Origin: Agrostemma githago
Lineage: Eukaryota > Streptophyta > Magnoliopsida > Caryophyllales > Caryophyllaceae
Reading direction: 5' to 3'
Length of the DNA stretch: 64,000 nucleotides
Assembly: GCA_958450325.1 (NCBI GenBank)
Contig: OY288257.1
Span: 4,793,873 to 4,857,872 of the forward strand
In this document: piece after piece, positions 61,241 to 64,000 of the stretch
How positions within the stretch are numbered: the stretch's first letter is position 1
Layout: each line of letters opens with the position of its first letter
Made by a program: the position numbers and the translations under genes
Notes under the pieces: generated by a model
What the model was told of the DNA's origin: nothing
Seen by the model: the letters and a program-made list of their open reading frames with translations, nothing else
Databases searched by the model: none

Positions 61241-62260
61241 TCATCTGCTACTATATAACAGCAGCCTCTTTTCTTGGACAAATCGAAAGTATTCCTCTTC
61301 TTCATACAGGTTCCTGAAATATCATGGACACATTAAGAAGGCCAAGATGAGAGCAGAAAAGCCAAGTGGCCATTAAGCAACCTTCAATTTACCAAGTATG
61401 GGTCAAAATATTGAAACTTACGCAAGGTGTTCCAAGTTTTCCGACTTGATCACAGCCTTTCCTTCAGGAAGCTCAAGGCAAGAGTGGTGCATTATCATTT
61501 CCCTTAGGGTGTGCTTTGTGCTTTTAACATCATTATCCCATAAAATACTCTGAAATTATGTTTTCATGTATGGAGGGAGGTTAGCTCAAGTTTGAAATGT
61601 TAAGTAGCATAATGCACATGTAAGTCCGATTAGCTGTTGTACAGACAAAGGTTCTGCAGAATGCAGATAAAATTTAATACCTTCCTAACATATTCTTTTT
61701 TCACCTCTTCCCATGGCAACTTACCATGTGAAGAGAAAACTGAAGGATTCCAAAGAGCCCCCCTTGCAACCATCACAGAAGCGGCACCTAGCATACAGAA
61801 ACATCAGTAGTTAGTACGAAAGTGATACTCTACTATAAGCTCACTGCTCGCCAGAGAGGCAGCAGCAGCAATCACCACAATAGCTGAACCTAAGAATAAA
61901 TTTCAAGTTGGTGGAAATGATAGGAAAAAAAACAATTCACTATTCCACTAGGATTAGCCATAATTAGAATATATGTCTATTGAAAATTGAGGGAATAATT
62001 TTCATGGTACCCTCGACATTTGTCAGTTTTCCCAAGATACCTCTTCTTTTCAACAAAAAAAAAAAAAACTTTGCTTAGCCATTGATCATGTTTAAGGGTT
62101 CAAAAAATGACAAAAGGAGTTCAAATTGAGCATCTTTAAGAGGGCTATGATTTAAAACAAAAATGTCACTGCTGGAACACTTAGCAAGAGATATAGTCAG
62201 TCAAAGTTCTTTCGGTCAAAAGTTTTGACATACAAAAACTCCACGTGATGAATCAGAATA

Positions 62261-62297
<37 letters not shown>

Positions 62298-63188
62298 AAA
62301 TTAAATCGTCTCGTAAACACAATTGATTTGAGAAAAAAAAAAGTCATTTTCTAAACTCCAAACATGATCTATGATCAGTCGATATTTTTTGTTGAAAAGG
62401 AGTGGTGCCACCGTGCCACGCGAAAACTGACAAAGCACACGGATACCGTGGAAATTTTCCCATATTTAAAACTAACAATTAATCCACTAAAAAGTTTCTT
62501 GGGACCTGTGGCCATTTTAATGCGCTGAATGTCTTCATAATCAAATACATCGCCATTTGCTATGACTGGGATTGATACAGCTGCAACTACACCAGCAATC
62601 TCATCCCACTTTGCAGGATCCCTTGGCCTATCATAAACTCTTCTGCAATACAACATGTTGGGAAGCATAAACAAGAGATGACATTCCTTCAAAATCTTTC
62701 CTGTGTTGAAATGAATTTAATGTGGCTTGAAGGAGGTAAAACATTCCTCAATACAAAAATGCTAACAATCAAGATTACTTTTTCATAAGGCAACATAGGC
62801 CAACATACCTTCCATGGACACCGAGGGCTGAAACCCCTGTTTTCTCGATCCGCCGGGCCAATTCTATAGTGTCGTTCAATGTCTTTAAAAGTCTTATTTT
62901 ACAAGTCACAGGAGTATTCAAATTCCTCTTCAATGTTGTCAGAATCTAATAACAAAATCATGAATCAACCAGAGGATATCAGGGAACGAGACAGAAATTA
63001 GCAAAAACTTGGAAATCAACTGAACTACAAAAGAGGGATAACTCTTCTTTAAAGAAAGGTTTGATTATTGAAAGTATACGTCATGAATAGTCTCTGGCTT
63101 CGACAATAATGCTGCTCCCATGCCTCCGCTAATCGAAAATGATCTTGGACAACCCATATTGATATCGATAGCAGCAACATCATTGCAC
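61241..63188 (-). CDS. tRNA-dihydrouridine synthase, Dus2 type (5' part missing)
   Basis: Minus-strand exons 63188-63080, 62945-62809, 62642-62506, 61787-61681, 61549-61422, 61313-61241 join in frame to a TGA. The flavin TIM-barrel motifs are clear: DINMGCPRSFSISGGMGAALL (catalytic Cys in GCP), VTCKIRLL, GVSALGVHGR, RPRDPAKWDEIA, VIANGDVFDYEDI, VMVARGALWNPS and a C-terminal LYEEEEYFRF. Dus2 enzymes reduce U20 in the tRNA D-loop using NADPH and FMN. The first exon or exons are not within the 800 bases to the right edge, so the gene either starts beyond the window or is truncated. Separate ORFs at 62375-62692 and 63049-63267 are parts of it read through introns. Codons seen contain no stops. 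Confidence 0.88.
62263..62296. repeat. Poly(A) tract in a Dus2 intron
   Basis: About 34 consecutive A. No retroposed sequence with a clear boundary is attached. Confidence 0.9.
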
Positions 63189-64000
63189 CTTTAAAGGAGA
63201 TTTCATGTAAGCCCAACAGACAGAGTAATGCACTGGTACCATCTCTGCACCTTCTGAAGATAATCAATACAGTTCACTCAACTTATTATTATTATTATTC
63301 GTATCATACTTAGTTGTGATTTACTGTTATGTATGGTTTCAATCCTATTATTCCAAGTTGTTTTGCTGAAAAGTTGTGGGAAGTAAAATGTCTTAGGAAC
63401 TTACCAGTTACCAGCATACAATATGGTGGAATTTACTGACCAAAGGCACCTAGCTTAGTAGGACTCCCCTCTACCACCCATGTTCGATCATAAACAAAAT
63501 TATCTTCCCACTTTCCTTTTTAAGTCATCTCACAATGATGTTCCCACTTTCCTTTTTCAATACTAAAAGTAACGGATTTCCATGTAAGCTTAACTGATGT
63601 GAGTTAGAAAGAACTCTGAACAAATGATTTGGTGATTGATAGCAGATCGAAATGAATGAAATAAAGTAACGAAATCAGAATGGAAAAGTTGTCGTAAGGG
63701 AGAACGTAACCAAGGATAGTGTGCTAAGTGAGATAGACCTATACCTCAACAAAGCGGGTGCTAATTCAAACACTCGATTGAAATAGCGAGTATAGAGCTT
63801 GTAACGCGACTAACTCTAATACTTTGTCTTGTGAACTACAAAGACGGAAAGAAAAGCAAAGCTTAACTCAGATTTGTTTGATGAAAGTTGAATGATTTAT
63901 GCATCTAATGGGTGGCTATTTATAGCCTACAAAAGGACCCAAAGAGAGGCCAACCAGAATAGTCAAGCCTCTTAAAGTGGGTGATACAAACAAAGAAAGG
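63189..64000. other. Right-edge sequence, presumably Dus2 intron
   Basis: No Dus2 N-terminal exon recognisable. Two near-repeats of 'ccactttcctttt' at 63510 and 63545. Text around 63700-63950 is mixed-composition and repeat-like, possibly another LTR cut by the window edge. Confidence 0.4.

Overview
The window is a repeat-rich, AT-rich piece of a flowering-plant nuclear genome. This follows from genes with short exons and GT-AG introns, the plant-specific protein families present, and a dense mixture of Stowaway and PIF/Harbinger MITEs, Helitrons, Mutator-like elements (MULEs), Ty1/copia and solo LTRs. A run of exactly 200 N at 42302-42501 marks an assembly gap. The frequent 'tacggagta' style MITE ends would fit Caryophyllales, but that is only a weak guess.

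Host genes. Three paralogues of the glycine-rich-domain (GRDP, DUF1399) family are present: a C-terminal remnant at the left edge (2-295, +), a complete nine-exon gene (eight coding exons plus a 5'UTR exon) at 7067-12857 (-), and a complete gene with the same layout at 50757-54534 (+). Their C-termini carry different Cys-rich tandem repeats. A three-exon CYSTM gene (72 residues), assembled here from short exons, lies at 55005-56613 (-). The 3' part of a Dus2-type tRNA-dihydrouridine synthase gene lies at 61241-63188 (-).

Mobile DNA, left to right. A copia LTR and gag (3788-6222, +) is followed by MITE halves (6223-6567). A 3.2 kb solo-LTR-like element (14814-18032, TSD ATATG) contains a 741-bp tandem duplication. 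A degenerate autonomous Helitron (about 18404-29767) has an RPA1-like gene and a Rep/helicase gene. A copia pol gene on the minus strand (30657-33385) abuts the other halves of the same MITEs. Then come a 2.5 kb MULE deletion derivative (34027-36514) and a 12 kb MULE (36615-48588). The large MULE has a FAR1-like transposase interrupted by a 1.57 kb LTR, and a second gene encoding a tandemly duplicated Ulp1 protease. More MITEs, a SINE-like sequence, a foldback element and a fragment of mitochondrial nad7 lie at the right.

How it fits together. The split copia element (gag + at 6.2 kb, pol - at 33.4 kb) and two nested Stowaway MITEs split at the same two points are explained by one roughly 27 kb inversion. 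Undoing it would put all three GRDP genes on the same strand, as an ordinary tandem array. The most unusual feature is the MULE pair: a short motif (AAAGTAACAC and close variants) recurs more than fifty times in the non-coding gaps of the large element, next to an extra transposon-encoded regulatory-type protein. This arrangement recalls the VANC/motif anti-silencing system of Arabidopsis VANDAL elements.
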